The notes under the pieces were generated by a model. That model made no database searches. It was not told the DNA's origin and saw nothing but the letters and a program-made list of their open reading frames with translations. From contig NZ_AJZD02000309.1 of the NCBI RefSeq assembly GCF_000272105.2, positions 1 to 47,372 of the forward strand: DNA of 47,372 bases, given 5' to 3'. The DNA is from Vibrio splendidus 12E03. Its GTDB lineage: Bacteria > Pseudomonadota > Gammaproteobacteria > Enterobacterales > Vibrionaceae. The position numbers and the translations under genes were made by a program. This document shows, piece by piece, positions 35,746 through 46,262 of this stretch (within the stretch, counting starts at the first letter, position 1; the number at the start of each line of letters is the position of its first letter).

Positions 35746-35785
35746 TGTATTGCGGCGCACTAACGGATAATTTTGATGCAATACA
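35746..35785. promoter_or_regulatory. Candidate LysR operator between GST and LysR genes
   Basis: TGTATTGC (35746-35753) and GCAATACA (35778-35785) are perfect inverted repeats with a 24-base spacer. The dyad sits in the divergent promoter region of the GST and LysR genes. Confidence 0.5.
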
Positions 35786-35815
35786 TTAATAAAAACGATG
35801 GGTGGTGATTTCAAT

Positions 35816-36649
35816 ATGGATATTGATGCTTTGCGAGGTTTTCTCGCGTTCGTAGAAACCAGTAGTTTCACACGTGCAGCGAAACAGATAAATCGCACCC
35901 AATCGGCATTCAGTGCGCAGATGCGTAAGTTGGAAGAAGAGCTCAACGTGACTCTTTTCCAAAAAGAAGGACGTAATTTAATACTCACTGAAGCAGGTTT
36001 GGCGCTGCGTTCTCATGCCGAACAGTTGGTCGCGCTCCACAATACAGCCCTCAAGCAAGTAAAGCGTTACGAAGACAAACAACCTCTGCGACTCGGCTGC
36101 CCTGAAGACTACAACGATACTATTCTGCCGAAAGTGATTCGCCTGTTACAGCAAGCAGAGCCTACCTGTTCTATTCAAGTATTTAGCCTGCCCAGCACTA
36201 CGCTCAGAGAGTGGCTGGATGATGGTCGTTTAGATGCCGCGATTGTCACTAGAGCGCCCGATAGTGAAGAGGGTTACTGGCTGACTCACGATACCGGAGT
36301 ATGGATAAGCAGCCCTGATTATGTGTTTGATGAGTCTAAACCCGTCCCATTAGCCTTGTTTCAGACCGATTGTAAGTATCACGCTGCGGCAGTGAATGGT
36401 TTAACCAAGCAAGGCACGCCTTATCAGTTGTTGGCGTGTAGCAATACGGCTTCTGCACAACGTGCGATCGTTAAAGCCGGATTAGCCATTGGCGCGATAG
36501 GTAAGCTGAGCGTGACTTCAGATTTGAAAATTCTTGATGATATGCCGCCGTTGCCTTCGGTCGATATTGTGTTGATCTTAGCGAGCAAACACCATCCAGT
36601 GTTGGACAAAGAAGTGCTCAATCAACTTGTGGAGTTGGATTCTGATTAG
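35816..36649 (+). CDS. LysR family transcriptional regulator
   Basis: This protein of 277 residues has an N-terminal winged helix ([18 protein letters not shown], then [20 protein letters not shown]) and a LysR effector domain from about residue 85. I chose the ATG at 35816 because LysR proteins normally begin at this point and GGTG lies 8 bases upstream; an ATG at 35798 would add six residues. It is divergent from a GST gene and is its likely regulator. The 3' end overlaps the convergent photolyase homologue by 32 bases. The inducer is unknown. Confidence 0.92.
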   Translation: MDIDALRGFLAFVETSSFTRAAKQINRTQSAFSAQMRKLEEELNVTLFQKEGRNLILTEAGLALRSHAEQLVALHNTALKQVKRYEDKQPLRLGCPEDYNDTILPKVIRLLQQAEPTCSIQVFSLPSTTLREWLDDGRLDAAIVTRAPDSEEGYWLTHDTGVWISSPDYVFDESKPVPLALFQTDCKYHAAAVNGLTKQGTPYQLLACSNTASAQRAIVKAGLAIGAIGKLSVTSDLKILDDMPPLPSVDIVLILASKHHPVLDKEVLNQLVELDSD

Positions 36650-38120
36650 GCTTCTTTTTCGACGGCCTGACATGGCGAGCCAAAATACGGCTTCGTTCTT
36701 GTTTCACTTCCGTCAGCTTTCTCCATGACCATAAACGCACTCGTGCCTCTTTAGCGCTAGCTTCAAGATCGACGACTGGATCTAAGTAGGGTGAGTTAGG
36801 TTCGAAATCATGCATCATCACCTCCATGGGTGTCATCTTCCATGGTTCAAACAGAAGTGGGGTAGGAATGTCTGAAAGCTCTGGCACCCATTTTCGGATG
36901 AAGTCTCCTTTTGAATCGTGCTCTTGCGCTTGCTTGGTCGGATTGTAAATTCGGATAGTGTTTATCCCTGTTACCCCTGCTTGCATTTGAAACTGCGGGT
37001 AATGAATACCGGGTTCAAAATCGAGGAACAGTTGAGCTAAGTGAGTGACACCATCACGCCAGTCCATATTCATATGATGCGTGAGAAAGCTCACCAACAT
37101 AGAGCGCATGCGGAAATTAATATAACCCGTGTGATGCAAGCAGCGCATACAGGCATCGACCAATGGCACGCCCGTTACCCCCATCTTCCATGCCTTCAAA
37201 CGTGCTGGATCTTTTATCGTTTCTTTTTGTAATAGTGCTTCGTAGGCGTTATTGATACAGCGAAATTCCATCTCGCATTCCGATTCAAACTTCTGCATGA
37301 AATGACAGTGCCAGTGAAGCCTTGAAGAAAGGGCAATTAGGCTGCGACGAAACCCTGCAACTTGCCAGTGTTCCAATAGGTGTTGATAAACCTCACGCAG
37401 CGATATGTTGCCCCAAGCTAAATATGGAGATAGACGTGTACAGGCATGTCGCGAGGCTTCTGGGCTTGAGATACTGCGGTAGTAATCTCGACCACGGCGC
37501 TCAAAGAAGTCGTGTAACGTTGCCCATGCCAGTGCACTTCCGCCCGTTTGTATGCCGTTACCTTTGGTTAACCATGCTTCTGGAGGTTCCATAGCTAACT
37601 TAAGCTCTTCAGTATCGAGGGTATACAGTGATTCCGTGGTCAACTGACTTTTTGCTATGGGCGTGCGCATGACACTGTTCCAGTGCTTGTCCCAACCGAT
37701 TCGGTCTTTTGACCCTCTCACGACAGCACCCTGAGCGGACTCTTGCCAATGGATGTTGTGTTCTTGAAACCATTCAGAGATTTGCTTGTCACGATCGAAA
37801 GTACAATTTAAGCCTACCTCTTGATGGGAGAATACATTTTGGATGTGGTAACGAGATTGGACCGCTTCGAAGCAGTCGATAGCGTTACCATGGAGTACTG
37901 AAACCTGATGCCCGTATTCTTTCAATGACAGGTTCATACACTGGAGTGACTGCCAAACAAATCGCCAATGTCGCTCAGAATAGTGGGCATTGTTTAACAG
38001 CATGGGTTCGAAAATGTAGAGCAATATCGTTGGGTGTTTATCAGATAAAGCATGTAGTAAAGGTGCGTGGTCGGTGAGTCTTAAATCTCGCTTTAGCCAC
38101 ACTATGTTGATTGTTTTCAT
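36618..38120 (-). CDS. Photolyase/cryptochrome family protein, atypical
   Basis: This 500-residue flavoprotein has an N-terminal photolyase-type antenna domain ([22 protein letters not shown]) and a helical FAD domain with [48 protein letters not shown] and [16 protein letters not shown]. Class I photolyases read [20 protein letters not shown] at the FAD site, whereas here residues 377-394 read [18 protein letters not shown]. By hand alignment the flavin-near tryptophan is phenylalanine and the aspartate is threonine. It may thus be a divergent photolyase or a blue-light receptor rather than a standard CPD repair enzyme. It is a single gene, convergent with LysR. The overall family call is firm; the exact activity is open. 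Confidence 0.88.
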   Translation of the reverse strand: MKTINIVWLKRDLRLTDHAPLLHALSDKHPTILLYIFEPMLLNNAHYSERHWRFVWQSLQCMNLSLKEYGHQVSVLHGNAIDCFEAVQSRYHIQNVFSHQEVGLNCTFDRDKQISEWFQEHNIHWQESAQGAVVRGSKDRIGWDKHWNSVMRTPIAKSQLTTESLYTLDTEELKLAMEPPEAWLTKGNGIQTGGSALAWATLHDFFERRGRDYYRSISSPEASRHACTRLSPYLAWGNISLREVYQHLLEHWQVAGFRRSLIALSSRLHWHCHFMQKFESECEMEFRCINNAYEALLQKETIKDPARLKAWKMGVTGVPLVDACMRCLHHTGYINFRMRSMLVSFLTHHMNMDWRDGVTHLAQLFLDFEPGIHYPQFQMQAGVTGINTIRIYNPTKQAQEHDSKGDFIRKWVPELSDIPTPLLFEPWKMTPMEVMMHDFEPNSPYLDPVVDLEASAKEARVRLWSWRKLTEVKQERSRILARHVRPSKKKPNQNPTPQVD

Positions 38121-38229
38121 CTGAGCCCTCGATTGTTTTGAAGCATTACGAATCAGAGGGCAAAATGTCTCACTGGAAGTGAATTTTATTTATTGATAAC
38201 GCAGGGCAGTCGCAGATCGTCAGTGGTGA

Positions 38230-40020
38230 TTACTGAAGAATCCCCAAGCTTTTCAGCTTTCGATAAATGGTATTACGGCTGATGCCAAGTATCCGCGATG
38301 TCTTGCTTATATTACCTTGGTTAGCTTGATAGGTTTGTAGCAAGGTTTCTTCAACGGTACTTCTTAAATCGGACTTTGGCCTACCTTCGATAGCATTGGT
38401 TGTGATGAACTTATGATGATCATCTTGCGCTAATGACGTGAGGTGTTGAGCAAGATGGCTAGGTACATGTTCTAGCGTGAGTATTGCTTCGTCACTGGCG
38501 AGTAGGGCGGCGACCTTAAGTAAATTGTCTAATTCACGTATGTTGCCCGGCCAAGAATAGGCGCACAGCAAAGTCATTAAGTTCGGGCAGATTGTCTGTT
38601 CGACTTCTGCGTATTTACGATGAATGTGCTCGATTAAGGCATGCTTGTCTTGTCGGTGTTGCAAACTTGGCAGAGTAAAGGCCAAGCCATTCAGGCGGTA
38701 AAAGAGATCTTGTCGAAACTCTCCGGTTGCGACTAACTGTTCTAGGTTTTTATGCGTGGCAGCGATGATCTGACAATCGACTTGGTAACTCTGATTTGAA
38801 CCTACTGGCACCACGGATTTGTCTTGCAGAACATGCAGTAATCGGCATTGAGCTTCCAAAGGCATGTCGGCTATCTCATCTAGAAATAAGATCCCTTTAT
38901 CTGCCTGGCGGATCTTGCCTTGGAAACCTTTGTGACTGGCGCCAGTAAAAGCGCCCGGCGCGTAGCCAAACAGTTCTGATTCGATAAGATCTTTCGGTAG
39001 TGCACCGCAATTTACTGCTACTAAGGGTGAAGATTTACGCTGGCTTTGCTTGTGCAGTGCCTTAACAAATTCGCCTTTTCCAACGCCCGTTTCACCTAGG
39101 ATTAACAGGCTGACCCCTTTATCGATAACTTTATTAGCTTGCTGCCAAGCGTGTTCTATCTGTTGTTCGCCATGGTGCAAATCGCACGATGCTGAAATGG
39201 AACGCATACGCTTGGTAGTAGTTCGTTTGAGATGCTGTTTCTCAAACACAAAGGGCGTGTCTAATGAGGTTCGGTTGAAGAGAGTGTCGATGCACTCGCC
39301 GACGATTGAGGTTTGATCCAGCAGCTGAGAGGCAACTTGATTGTGCGCCACTACCTCACCAGCTTCATTGGCTATCACTATCCCTTGCCAACCACTGTGC
39401 AGTAGTGATTTCTCACACGCGAGGTCAATACGAGTGGTACCTTGCGGGATGTGACTCAGTAGCTGGTTCTCAACAAGCTGAACCATATTTTGAACCAGTA
39501 ATTGCACTGAGCTGTCGTGTTGTTGCTGCTCGCTGGTGATGTCCAATATGCCAACCATTTGACCTTGATGGTCGAACACAGGGCTTGCTGAGCAACTGAT
39601 AAATCGGTGCTGGTGGATGAAGTGCTGTTCGCCAATGATGGATACGGGCTTGGCTTCAACAATGGCGGTGCCAATCGCGTTAGTGCCTTTCAGTTGTTCC
39701 TGCCAACATGCCCCAGAGCTGAGTGCAATTGACGTCAGTTTCTCTTTAAACCGCTCCTGTCCCCAACTTGCCAGAATTACACCCTCAATATCCGTCAGAA
39801 TCAAACGACTGTCAGTGCGTGCAAACATCTGATTAAACAGAGGTAGAGCATTACGTTCGACGATGTTAATCAAGTCAGACGATTGATGACGTCGCTGTTT
39901 AAGTATCGATTGTGGCAGGCGAATGTCTTCGGGAAGTCGTCTCTGTTTTAGACCTGCTTCTGTGCTGCGGTGCCAAGAAGACGAAAGCCAATCTGAGGTG
40001 TTTGCTTGTTGAAGGTGCAT
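38230..40020 (-). CDS. Sigma-54-dependent activator, AcoR-like
   Basis: This 596-residue protein activates RNA polymerase with sigma-54. Its order is a GAF sensor domain (about 60-170), a PAS-like region (about 200-245), the AAA+ domain (about 290-510) and a Fis-type helix-turn-helix at the C-terminus (ISKTSRILGISRNTIYRKL). The AAA+ domain is intact: Walker A GETGVGKG at 309-316, the sigma-54 loop GAFTGA at 356-361 and Walker B ILFLDEIADM at 377-386. The layout matches AcoR, which controls acetoin or alcohol/aldehyde use. It is divergent from an aldehyde dehydrogenase gene that has a sigma-54 promoter, so this is its probable target. Confidence 0.92.
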   Translation of the reverse strand: MHLQQANTSDWLSSSWHRSTEAGLKQRRLPEDIRLPQSILKQRRHQSSDLINIVERNALPLFNQMFARTDSRLILTDIEGVILASWGQERFKEKLTSIALSSGACWQEQLKGTNAIGTAIVEAKPVSIIGEQHFIHQHRFISCSASPVFDHQGQMVGILDITSEQQQHDSSVQLLVQNMVQLVENQLLSHIPQGTTRIDLACEKSLLHSGWQGIVIANEAGEVVAHNQVASQLLDQTSIVGECIDTLFNRTSLDTPFVFEKQHLKRTTTKRMRSISASCDLHHGEQQIEHAWQQANKVIDKGVSLLILGETGVGKGEFVKALHKQSQRKSSPLVAVNCGALPKDLIESELFGYAPGAFTGASHKGFQGKIRQADKGILFLDEIADMPLEAQCRLLHVLQDKSVVPVGSNQSYQVDCQIIAATHKNLEQLVATGEFRQDLFYRLNGLAFTLPSLQHRQDKHALIEHIHRKYAEVEQTICPNLMTLLCAYSWPGNIRELDNLLKVAALLASDEAILTLEHVPSHLAQHLTSLAQDDHHKFITTNAIEGRPKSDLRSTVEETLLQTYQANQGNISKTSRILGISRNTIYRKLKSLGILQ

Positions 40021-40021
40021 G

Positions 40022-40066
40022 ACTGTTCCATGTCGTAACAGTGAGGGTGTACCAATTTGGAACAGT
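40022..40066. promoter_or_regulatory. Candidate activator site (long-spaced dyad)
   Basis: ACTGTTCCA (40022-40030) and TGGAACAGT (40058-40066) are perfect 9-base inverted repeats with a 27-base spacer. They lie about 110-150 bases upstream of the sigma-54 promoter, where enhancer sites are usual. One arm overlaps the activator's own ribosome site. Confidence 0.5.
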
Positions 40067-40174
40067 TGAACACTGGAGTGGTTTCCATACGGCCGTTCAA
40101 TGCCAACTCACTTTGGGTTGTAAACGTTTGGTAATCATAGTTTTACAATTTATTAACAACAAGTTTTGAAGTTC

Positions 40175-40190
40175 TGGCGTGTGATTTGCG
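40175..40190 (+). promoter_or_regulatory. Sigma-54 promoter of the aldehyde dehydrogenase gene
   Basis: TGGCGTGTGATTTGCG keeps the required GG (-24) and GC (-12) with exactly ten bases between them and a full TTGC element. It points towards the aldehyde dehydrogenase gene and lies next to the gene for a sigma-54 activator. Transcription should start near 40201. Confidence 0.8.
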
Positions 40191-40247
40191 TTGTTACTGT
40201 TGTGAAGAAAACACGAAGTATCAGTGTTTTAAACAGAAAGCATAAAC

Positions 40248-40343
40248 ATGGTGGCTCTCTTCTTACGAGCTTTCTTCTCACGAGATCTGTTCTCAAGGGA
40301 AGTCGCCATGCTAGCTCGACAACATAAGCTTAATAAAGAATAA
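40248..40343 (+). CDS. Possible 31-residue leader ORF
   Basis: A short open frame begins ATGGTGGCTCTC and ends TAA at 40343, 32 bases before the aldehyde dehydrogenase gene. The peptide would be basic with a hydrophobic start (MVALFLRAFFSRD). It lies wholly inside the predicted 5' leader of the sigma-54 transcript. The ribosome site (GAAAG) is weak. It could be a leader peptide or chance. Confidence 0.25.
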   Translation: MVALFLRAFFSRDLFSREVAMLARQHKLNKE

Positions 40344-40375
40344 ACAACGACTAAAAATCAAAGAAGGATCTAACT

Positions 40376-41896
40376 ATGATTTACGCACAGCCGGGTAGTG
40401 ATAACGCAGTGGTTAACTTTAAAGCGCAATACGATAACTTTATCGGTGGCGAGTGGGTGAAGCCTGTTAGCGGCGAGTATTTTGATAACACTTCCCCAGT
40501 GAATGGTCAGATGTATTGCCAAGTGGCACGCTCAACCGAGGCGGATATCAGCTTGGCACTCGATGCAGCGCATGCCGCTCGTGCTAGTTGGGCTGCGACG
40601 AGCGTTACTGAACGTTCGAACATCCTGCTCAAAATTGCCGATCGTATTGAAGCGAACCTAGAAGAAATTGCAGTTGCTGAAACGTGGGAAAACGGCAAGC
40701 CAGTTCGTGAAACGCTAGCGGCAGATATTCCTTTGGTTGTTGACCACTTTCGCTATTTTGCAGGTTGTATTCGAGCGCAAGAAGGCAGTGCAGCAGAGTT
40801 AGATTCAAACACAGCAAGCTACCACTTCCCTGAACCGATTGGTGTCGTAGGGCAGATCATTCCTTGGAACTTCCCGATTTTAATGGCGGCTTGGAAACTA
40901 GCACCGGCACTGGCAGCAGGATGTTGTGTGGTGATGAAACCCGCCGAGCAAACACCGACATCGATCTTAGTGATGATGGAAAAGATCGCCGATCTTTTGC
41001 CTGCAGGCGTAGTCAACATTGTGAATGGTTTTGGTAGCGAAGCAGGTCAAGCATTAGCAACCAGTGATCGTTTGGCGAAGTTGGCGTTTACTGGCTCAAC
41101 AGAAGTCGGCCACCACATCCTGAAATGTGCCGCAGAAAGCTTGATTCCATCAACGGTTGAACTTGGCGGTAAGTCTCCAAACATCTACTTCCCAGATATC
41201 TTTAACCATGAAGATGAATACCTTGATAAGTGTGTCGAAGGCATGCTGCTTGCGTTCTTCAACCAAGGTGAAGTGTGTACCTGTCCATCACGTGTGTTGA
41301 TTCATGAATCGGTCTACGACAAGTTCATCGCCAAGGTAGTTGAGCGTGCTCAAACCATTAAACAAGGTAACCCGTTAGATACCGATACTCAGGTTGGTGC
41401 ACAAGCTTCTAAAGAGCAGTTCGATAAGATCTTGAGCTACCTAGAAATCGGTCGTCAAGAAGGTGCGAAAGTGCTAACAGGTGGTGAAATCGCGCAGCAA
41501 CCAGATGATCTCGGCAACGGTTACTACATTCAGCCAACCATGCTGGAAGGGCACAACAAGATGCGTGTGTTCCAAGAAGAGATCTTCGGCCCAGTTATCG
41601 CAGTAACGACGTTTAAAGACGAAGCAGAAGCACTAGAGATCGCTAATGATACCGAGTATGGCTTGGGTGCTGGCGTTTGGACGCGTGATGCAAACCTAGC
41701 GTATCGCATGGGGCGCAACATTGAAGCGGGGCGTATTTGGGTGAACTGTTACCACGCGTACCCAGCACATGCCGCGTTTGGTGGTTACAAGAAATCGGGC
41801 ATTGGCCGTGAGACACATAAGATGATGCTCGATCACTACCAAAATACGAAGAACCTGTTGATCAGCTACGATACGAATCCGCTGGGCTTCTTCTAA
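40376..41896 (+). CDS. Aldehyde dehydrogenase (AldB/ExaC-like)
   Basis: This 506-residue NAD(P)-dependent enzyme oxidises aldehydes, most likely acetaldehyde, to acids in the cytoplasm. Family elements are [12 protein letters not shown] near residue 163, FTGSTEVG near 239 (nucleotide-binding), VELGGKSPN with Glu262, and the catalytic cysteine Cys301 in [11 protein letters not shown]. The C-terminal [21 protein letters not shown] is typical of the AldB/ExaC group, as is the length (AldB about 512). AAGGATCTAACT precedes the ATG. A sigma-54 promoter and a divergently encoded AcoR-like activator point to induction by acetoin, an alcohol or an aldehyde. A terminator follows at 42011. Confidence 0.93.
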   Translation: MIYAQPGSDNAVVNFKAQYDNFIGGEWVKPVSGEYFDNTSPVNGQMYCQVARSTEADISLALDAAHAARASWAATSVTERSNILLKIADRIEANLEEIAVAETWENGKPVRETLAADIPLVVDHFRYFAGCIRAQEGSAAELDSNTASYHFPEPIGVVGQIIPWNFPILMAAWKLAPALAAGCCVVMKPAEQTPTSILVMMEKIADLLPAGVVNIVNGFGSEAGQALATSDRLAKLAFTGSTEVGHHILKCAAESLIPSTVELGGKSPNIYFPDIFNHEDEYLDKCVEGMLLAFFNQGEVCTCPSRVLIHESVYDKFIAKVVERAQTIKQGNPLDTDTQVGAQASKEQFDKILSYLEIGRQEGAKVLTGGEIAQQPDDLGNGYYIQPTMLEGHNKMRVFQEEIFGPVIAVTTFKDEAEALEIANDTEYGLGAGVWTRDANLAYRMGRNIEAGRIWVNCYHAYPAHAAFGGYKKSGIGRETHKMMLDHYQNTKNLLISYDTNPLGFF

Positions 41897-42009
41897 TACA
41901 GGTTTGTTCTAAGACGGATTAGCTTTAAGTGTTAGATAGTTGAGGGAGTGAAGAATAACTAACAACGCAGTCGGCTTAATCAAGAAAAATAAAAAGTGAA
42001 AGCAAAACC

Positions 42010-42043
42010 AAAACGCCCAATTCATTTGAGTTGGGCGTTTTTA
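42010..42043. terminator. Rho-independent terminator after the aldehyde dehydrogenase gene
   Basis: AAACGCCCAA (42011-42020) and TTGGGCGTTT (42031-42040) pair perfectly and are followed by TTAT on the plus strand. The A-rich left side lets it serve the convergent Nudix gene as well. Confidence 0.88.
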
Positions 42044-42056
42044 TATCTGAATCGTT

Positions 42057-42794
42057 CTAGCTTTGTGAAAAGAAGATCTCTGGCTTGTGGACAGGGCCAT
42101 AGTTGTCTTCTAGCTGAATGAGTTCCAAGCCTTGCTTCCCTATCAGAGAACCGACTAATTGGCGGTTAAATGGGTAGCTGTCAGGGTTGTTAATATACTC
42201 TTCAACGTCAATCCATTTAGCTTCTGCAATTTCATCGGTGTCTTGAATCGCGATATCTTGAGTTTGAGCGATAAGGTGACAAATAAAGTAGAGGTTTGAT
42301 TTACCAAATTGATACGGGTGCCTTGTCGCCATGCCAACCACTGAAACGAACGTGGCTTCGATGCCTGTCTCTTCTAATGTTTCTCGAACCACAGACTCTT
42401 CAATACCCTCGCCAAGTTCAATGTGGCCGCCAGGTAATTTGTAGCCTGTCATGCCGTGTTCTTTAATCATCAGCACTTGGTTGTGTTCGTTGGTGATCAA
42501 CGCGCCAGCGCCCAAGGTGTGGGTCGGAATGAAAGGCACAAATTCTACAATCTCGGATTTATGAATCAGCGTAATCTCGTCTTCTAGACAGTTGTGAAAC
42601 ACGAAGCCAAGCTCAGTCGCCACCGGAATAAGGTGCGAGAGCGAAATAGGCAAACTAATCCAAATAATGCCTTTGTTATTCTGCTTTGAAAATTCGGTGA
42701 TCTGGCTAAGTTCGGCATTGAATGAGGCAGCATCGTGAGGGGCTGTTGCTGGGTCAATGATGATGCCGTTAAATTTGTCGAGCGTAAATTCCAC
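42057..42794 (-). CDS. Nudix hydrolase with N-terminal extension
   Basis: This 245-residue protein has a full Nudix box, GGHIELGEGIEESVVRETLE followed by ETGI (about residues 121-144), so it should hydrolyse a nucleoside diphosphate linked to another group, using Mg2+. The N-terminal 90 residues come before the Nudix fold and look like a small alpha/beta domain (NKGIIWISLPISLSHLIPVA), as in some larger Nudix proteins of unknown substrate. It is cytoplasmic. The ATG at 42794 follows AAAGGATCACCC on the minus strand. It stands as a single gene that shares the terminator at 42011. Confidence 0.9.
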   Translation of the reverse strand: MEFTLDKFNGIIIDPATAPHDAASFNAELSQITEFSKQNNKGIIWISLPISLSHLIPVATELGFVFHNCLEDEITLIHKSEIVEFVPFIPTHTLGAGALITNEHNQVLMIKEHGMTGYKLPGGHIELGEGIEESVVRETLEETGIEATFVSVVGMATRHPYQFGKSNLYFICHLIAQTQDIAIQDTDEIAEAKWIDVEEYINNPDSYPFNRQLVGSLIGKQGLELIQLEDNYGPVHKPEIFFSQS

Positions 42795-42949
42795 GGGTGA
42801 TCCTTTATTATTTTTGATTTATTGGGAGTCGAGCATAGGTGGAGCTTATCGTATCTTAAGGGCTTATAAAACCTGCTCTGCTTGTAGCATTTTTAGAGTA
42901 CGGCAGTCGTGGGTAAAAAGTGAGGGAGAGTGTAAAGCGGGCGGCTTGA

Positions 42950-42981
42950 AACAAAAACTGCGCTTGGAAGCCAAAGCGCAG
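42950..42981 (-). terminator. Rho-independent terminator after the 133-residue protein gene (minus strand)
   Basis: CTGCGCTT (42958-42965) and AAGCGCAG (42974-42981) pair. On the minus strand TTTTTGTTT follows. Confidence 0.85.
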
Positions 42982-43011
42982 TCTGAAGATAAATCTTATC
43001 TAAGGTTTACA

Positions 43012-43413
43012 CTAACGAATATAGTTTGCATCAACACTTACGTACCAGTGCTGAAGCTTGCCGTCAGATTTTTTGATCCACAAATCGTTGGTGTAGCTCT
43101 CGATCTTACCGTTAACCGTTAAATTGAACGTGTTCTCGTCGAATTCGCCAAGCTTCACGAACTGGTCTGTGGTAATCAAAAACGGGTCCATGTCGTCCAC
43201 GCCAACCACATCAGAAATCACATAGTAGTGGTAAGTCAGCGGCTTGCTCGCGTCATTCGGATTGCTGCGATACGCCACAAGCTTGAATGGTTCCGTTAAT
43301 GGAACGTCGAGCGTTTGTTTGTCCATGGTCGCTGGAATCGGGATAAACAGCCAAGCGGTAAATAGACCGCTTAATAAAACCATTAGGAAGAAAAGAGTCT
43401 TAATTGCTTTCAT
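43012..43413 (-). CDS. Unknown small anchored or exported protein
   Basis: I do not recognise this 133-residue protein. It has one N-terminal hydrophobic segment (about residues 3-25, IKTLFFLMVLLSGLFTAWLFI), which is a membrane anchor or an uncleaved signal, followed by a soluble domain of about 100 residues likely to face the periplasm (ending KLQHWYVSVDANYIR). I chose the ATG at 43413 because GAAGGTTGCT precedes it; a start at 43425 is possible. It has its own terminator and no clear operon partner. Confidence 0.7.
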   Translation of the reverse strand: MKAIKTLFFLMVLLSGLFTAWLFIPIPATMDKQTLDVPLTEPFKLVAYRSNPNDASKPLTYHYYVISDVVGVDDMDPFLITTDQFVKLGEFDENTFNLTVNGKIESYTNDLWIKKSDGKLQHWYVSVDANYIR

Positions 43414-43586
43414 AGCAACCTTCAAAATAGGTGATGTTGAAGGTTGCTATAATAACAGGTTTGATTTGCTGATTGTAAGAGTATGAATAAGTGAAGGAGA
43501 TACCTGTCTGTTAGGAAGTTTGAATGAATTGACACACTGTTCACAACCCTTGGTTTACATTGATCTGTGCGAGTAATGAACAGGCA

Positions 43587-43617
43587 TAAAAAAGGTTCAC
43601 CTTGCGTTTACAAGGTG
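43587..43617 (-). terminator. Rho-independent terminator after fghA (minus strand)
   Basis: CACCTTG (43598-43604) and CAAGGTG (43611-43617) pair. On the minus strand AACC and then TTTTTT follow. Confidence 0.8.
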
Positions 43618-43635
43618 CGGGCTAAATTCATCTGG

Positions 43636-44475
43636 CTACTTGTTTAAGTAAGCCGCGTGGAACTCAATGTGCTCATCAATAAAGCTAGAGATGAAGAAGT
43701 AGCTATGGTCGTAACCTGGCTGCATACGTAGCTCTAAATCGGCATTTGTTACCTTAGCCGCTTCTACCAATTGCTCAGGCTTTAGCTGCTCAATCAGGAA
43801 GTTATCGGCTTCACCTTGGTCAACCAACATTGGCAGCTTGGTGCCTTTGGTTTTTAGAAGCTCAGAGGCATCGTAGTGTTTCCACTCTTCAATATCTAAG
43901 CCTAGATATTGGTTGAATGCTTTTTGTCCCCAAGGGCATTGCATTGGGTTGGTGATTGGGCTGAATGCAGAGATAGAACGGTAGCTATCTTCGTTTTTGA
44001 TACCAATCGTTAGGGCACCGTGTCCGCCCATGCTGTGACCAGAAATCGATTTCACCGAAGTCACAGGGAAGAAAGATTCAATCAATGCTGGAAGCTCTGT
44101 TACCACGTAATCGTACATGTGGTAATGGCTGTCCCATGGTGCTTGAGTGGCATTCACATAGAAGCCTGCACCTTGGCCGAGATCGTAATTTTCATTGTCT
44201 GCAACGCCTTCGCCGCGCGGGCTTGTATCTGGGGCAACAATAGCGATGCCTTGCTCAGCCGCAGCTTTGAACGCGCCGGCTTTTTGCATGAAGTTTTCAT
44301 CAGTACAGGTTAAGCCTGATAACCAATACAAAACAGGAACTGGGTTTTCTTTGCTTGCGTTAGGTGGCAAGAAAATCGCAAAACGCATGTTGCAGTCAAG
44401 CGTTGCAGAAAAGTGGGTGTATTGTTTGTGCCAACCACCAGCAACCTTTGCTTGGCTAATGTTTTCGATTGTCAT
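43636..44475 (-). CDS. fghA: S-formylglutathione hydrolase
   Basis: FghA hydrolyses S-formylglutathione to formate and glutathione, the second step of formaldehyde detoxification. The 279-residue alpha/beta hydrolase has its nucleophile in SISGHSMGGHGAL (Ser148), the acid in LVDQGEADNF and the histidine in PGYDHSYFF. YWLSGLTCTDENF near residue 50 is also conserved in the family. The start ATG at 44475 is followed by the expected MTIENISQAK. It lies downstream of frmA on the same strand but with a 316-base gap, which holds a MITE-like repeat and hairpins. The pair works as one pathway even if the transcript is interrupted. Confidence 0.95.
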   Translation of the reverse strand: MTIENISQAKVAGGWHKQYTHFSATLDCNMRFAIFLPPNASKENPVPVLYWLSGLTCTDENFMQKAGAFKAAAEQGIAIVAPDTSPRGEGVADNENYDLGQGAGFYVNATQAPWDSHYHMYDYVVTELPALIESFFPVTSVKSISGHSMGGHGALTIGIKNEDSYRSISAFSPITNPMQCPWGQKAFNQYLGLDIEEWKHYDASELLKTKGTKLPMLVDQGEADNFLIEQLKPEQLVEAAKVTNADLELRMQPGYDHSYFFISSFIDEHIEFHAAYLNK

Positions 44476-44534
44476 CTATTGTGCTCCGTTAGGTTGATGG
44501 TTTTGGGGAGTAACTTGTCTATGTTATTTAAAGT

Positions 44535-44564
44535 TTCACCACCCACCGGGCAGGAGGTGGTGAA
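44535..44564. other. Hairpin upstream of fghA
   Basis: TTCACCACC (44535-44543) and GGTGGTGAA (44556-44564) pair perfectly around a 12-base loop. It is about 60 bases upstream of the fghA start in the frmA-fghA gap, with no T run. A second weaker hairpin lies at 44596-44619. Confidence 0.45.
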
Positions 44565-44631
44565 GACAGTTTGTTGCTTTTCATTTATAACTTTGGCCTC
44601 GACACCTAAGTGCCGAGACCAAGAGGTGTTA

Positions 44632-44791
44632 TACCAATCACAGTAAGTAGATGGTCATAAATAGCGCAGGAAAAATGCTTGAGAACAAGGCAGAATTTTT
44701 CGATAAGTAGTTATTCTACAATCAAAATTTCTAACGCCGTTATCGAGCGTTTTAACAAGCTAGAATGACCAGTTATTTACTACGATTGGTA
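44632..44791. mobile_element. MITE-like palindromic-ended repeat, 160 bases
   Basis: The ends are TACCAATC and GATTGGTA. The inverted similarity extends inwards for about 27 bases with roughly five mismatches (towards TGGTCAT at one end and ATGACCA at the other). TTA flanks both ends (44629-44631 and 44792-44794), a likely target duplication. It has no gene inside. Sequences of this kind are common between vibrio genes, but I cannot check copies elsewhere. The right-hand TTA is the frmA stop codon. Confidence 0.65.
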
Positions 44792-45997
<1,206 letters not shown>

Positions 45998-46262
45998 TTA
46001 AGAGTAGTTGAGCTTAATTGTTTCCGCTCTCTCGTTTTGTTGGAGCTAGTATAGGTGCGAGTGCATGTTTTGATAATCCCCTTAAATAGAAAATGATTAT
46101 TACGTATTTGTAATAATGGGTGTATTCAGAAGAGTTCCGAAAGGAGGGTTAGTTACTCAGAAAATCTAAGGACACTGTAAACAGGAACTATGTAGGTAAG
46201 ACATTTATTAGAAACAAATGGGACGTAAGCTTTCCGCCTATTTTCTCGTTGTAGACTCAAAC

